Part shown: positions 4,447 through 5,039 of the stretch, in pieces
How the letters are laid out: each line of letters opens with the position of its first letter
Position numbering within the stretch: position 1 is the first letter of the stretch
Assembly: GCA_017548175.1 (NCBI GenBank)
Contig: JAFYMZ010000018.1
Coordinates: 1 to 5,039, forward strand
Origin: Clostridia bacterium
GTDB taxonomy: Bacteria > Bacillota_A > Clostridia > Oscillospirales > Butyricicoccaceae
Direction of reading: 5' to 3'
Length of the DNA: 5,039 nucleotides
Program-made: the position numbers and the translations under genes
Notes under the pieces: model-generated
Database searches by the model: none
The model's input: the letters and a program-made list of their open reading frames with translations, nothing else
What the model was told of the DNA's origin: nothing

Positions 4447-5039
4447 ACGATAAGACCATCGGCGTGGGCATCACCGGCTCGGCCTGCAGTTTTGCAGGGC
4501 TTTTGCCGCTGCTGCAGCGCCTGCGGGAACGCAACCGCGTGATCCCCATTCTGTCCCCTGCCGCTATGACCCAAGACACGCGTTTTTTTGCCGCCAAGGA
4601 GTTTTGCCGGCAGGTCGAAGAGATTTGCGGCGAACCGCTCATCACCACCATCCCGGATGCCGAACCGTTGGGTCCGAAAAAGCTGCTGGATGTGCTGCTT
4701 TTGGCACCCTGTACCTCTAATACTATGGCGAAACTGTGCCACGGGATCACCGACACCCCGGTGCTGATGGCGGCAAAGTCCCACCTGCGCAACGGCGGTC
4801 CGCTGGTCATCGCGCCCTTTACCAACGATGCACTGGCCGCCTCCGCCCAGAATATCGGCTGCCTGCTGGCGCGAAAGCAGGTGTTCTTCGTGCCCTTCCG
4901 GCAGGACAACTGGCGCAATTGGGTCGAGGGCATTGCGAAAAAGGCGCAGTCGCTGAATGTGAAATTCACTCAGGCTCACGCCGACGTATACAACTTCTAC
5001 GACGGCGACGCCTCCCGCTATGAGATGTATCTGCGCTCC
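4443..5039 (+). CDS. dpaB: Dipicolinate synthase subunit B (SpoVFB/DpaB), 3' end outside window; C-terminal part aberrant
   Basis: The frame is open from TTG 4443 to the window end (199 codons, no stop seen). Residues 1-156 are a canonical DpaB of the flavoprotein (UbiX/Dfp-like) fold: IGVGITGSACSF (from residue 6), EPLGPKK (74-80), LLLAPCTSNTMAKL (85-98), then TDTPVLMAAKSHLRN, FTNDALAASAQNI and VFFVPFRQDN. DpaB partners with DpaA to make dipicolinic acid. After QDN the family normally continues with a Pro-Lys-x-Ser stretch and ends near QLQPVL at about 200 residues. Here residues 157-199 share none of this and instead resemble a sugar isomerase segment (see the separate entry). The protein is therefore a chimera in this window, and whether it is functional is doubtful. 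It overlaps dpaA and should be co-transcribed with it. Confidence 0.85.
   Translation, partial: MNDKTIGVGITGSACSFAGLLPLLQRLRERNRVIPILSPAAMTQDTRFFAAKEFCRQVEEICGEPLITTIPDAEPLGPKKLLDVLLLAPCTSNTMAKLCHGITDTPVLMAAKSHLRNGGPLVIAPFTNDALAASAQNIGCLLARKQVFFVPFRQDNWRNWVEGIAKKAQSLNVKFTQAHADVYNFYDGDASRYEMYLRS
4911..5039 (+). other. In-frame segment resembling a sugar-phosphate isomerase/epimerase (xylose-isomerase-like TIM barrel)
   Basis: From TGG 4911 the dpaB frame reads WRNWVEGIAKKAQSLNVKFT, then QAHADVYNFYDGDASRYEMY. This is the pattern of an early helix and strand of xylose-isomerase-like barrels: an amphipathic helix, a (L)xVxFxQAHAxxYNF strand with its active-site His, then a helix that starts the next repeat. 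The segment lacks the N-terminal strand and first helix such proteins need, so it enters the fold in the middle. Recognition is from memory of the family and cannot be verified here. Codon use stays GC-rich and coding-like across the junction. Confidence 0.55.

Noticed and set aside
3553..4979. Long minus-strand open frames (288, 311 and 252 codons) opposite dpaA and dpaB
   Set aside because: They overlap each other and the well-supported dpaA/dpaB frames, give Arg/Gln/Ser-rich products without recognisable domains, and reflect the GC-rich codon pattern.

Overview
The window looks like a piece of chromosome from a spore-forming, fairly GC-rich clostridial Firmicute, probably Oscillospiraceae/Ruminococcaceae-like. 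The evidence is a clostridial-type MreB, a dipicolinate synthase gene pair (spore cortex/core chemistry), strong AGGAGG-type ribosome binding sites and GC-rich codon use. The taxonomic placement is inference; no rRNA or tRNA gene is present.

Layout. (1) Positions 1-208 carry the 3' end of a ComF-family phosphoribosyltransferase gene. (2) A near-consensus sigma-A promoter overlaps its stop codon and drives mreB (313-1344), which ends at a strong intrinsic terminator (1367-1404). (3) Positions about 1405-2192 form an AT-rich, gene-poor island. It holds what looks like a decayed minus-strand gene broken by in-frame stops, a 24-base near-perfect palindrome, a weak 93-codon open frame, and a 74-bp element bounded by 14-bp inverted repeats. 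(4) murC (2193-3563) lies on the minus strand. (5) A 148-bp divergent intergenic region carries a murC -10 box, a 9-bp direct repeat that resembles a mother-cell sporulation -10 element, and two mutually exclusive small hairpins. (6) dpaA (3712-4446) overlaps dpaB (from TTG at 4443), which runs off the right edge.

Functionally, mreB and murC serve cell-wall building (shape-directed elongation and cytoplasmic muropeptide precursor synthesis). dpaA/dpaB encode the two subunits that turn the lysine-pathway intermediate into dipicolinic acid during sporulation. These are separate transcription units in different orientations rather than one operon.

The most unusual signal is in the dpaB reading frame. 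The first 156 codons read as canonical DpaB. From about position 4911 the same open frame reads instead like an internal part of a sugar-phosphate isomerase/epimerase (xylose-isomerase-like TIM barrel). This is a real gene chimera, a deletion fusion, or an assembly join. No CRISPR array, tRNA, rRNA, complete insertion sequence or integrase was seen, and I do not see a convincing new defence or mobile system.
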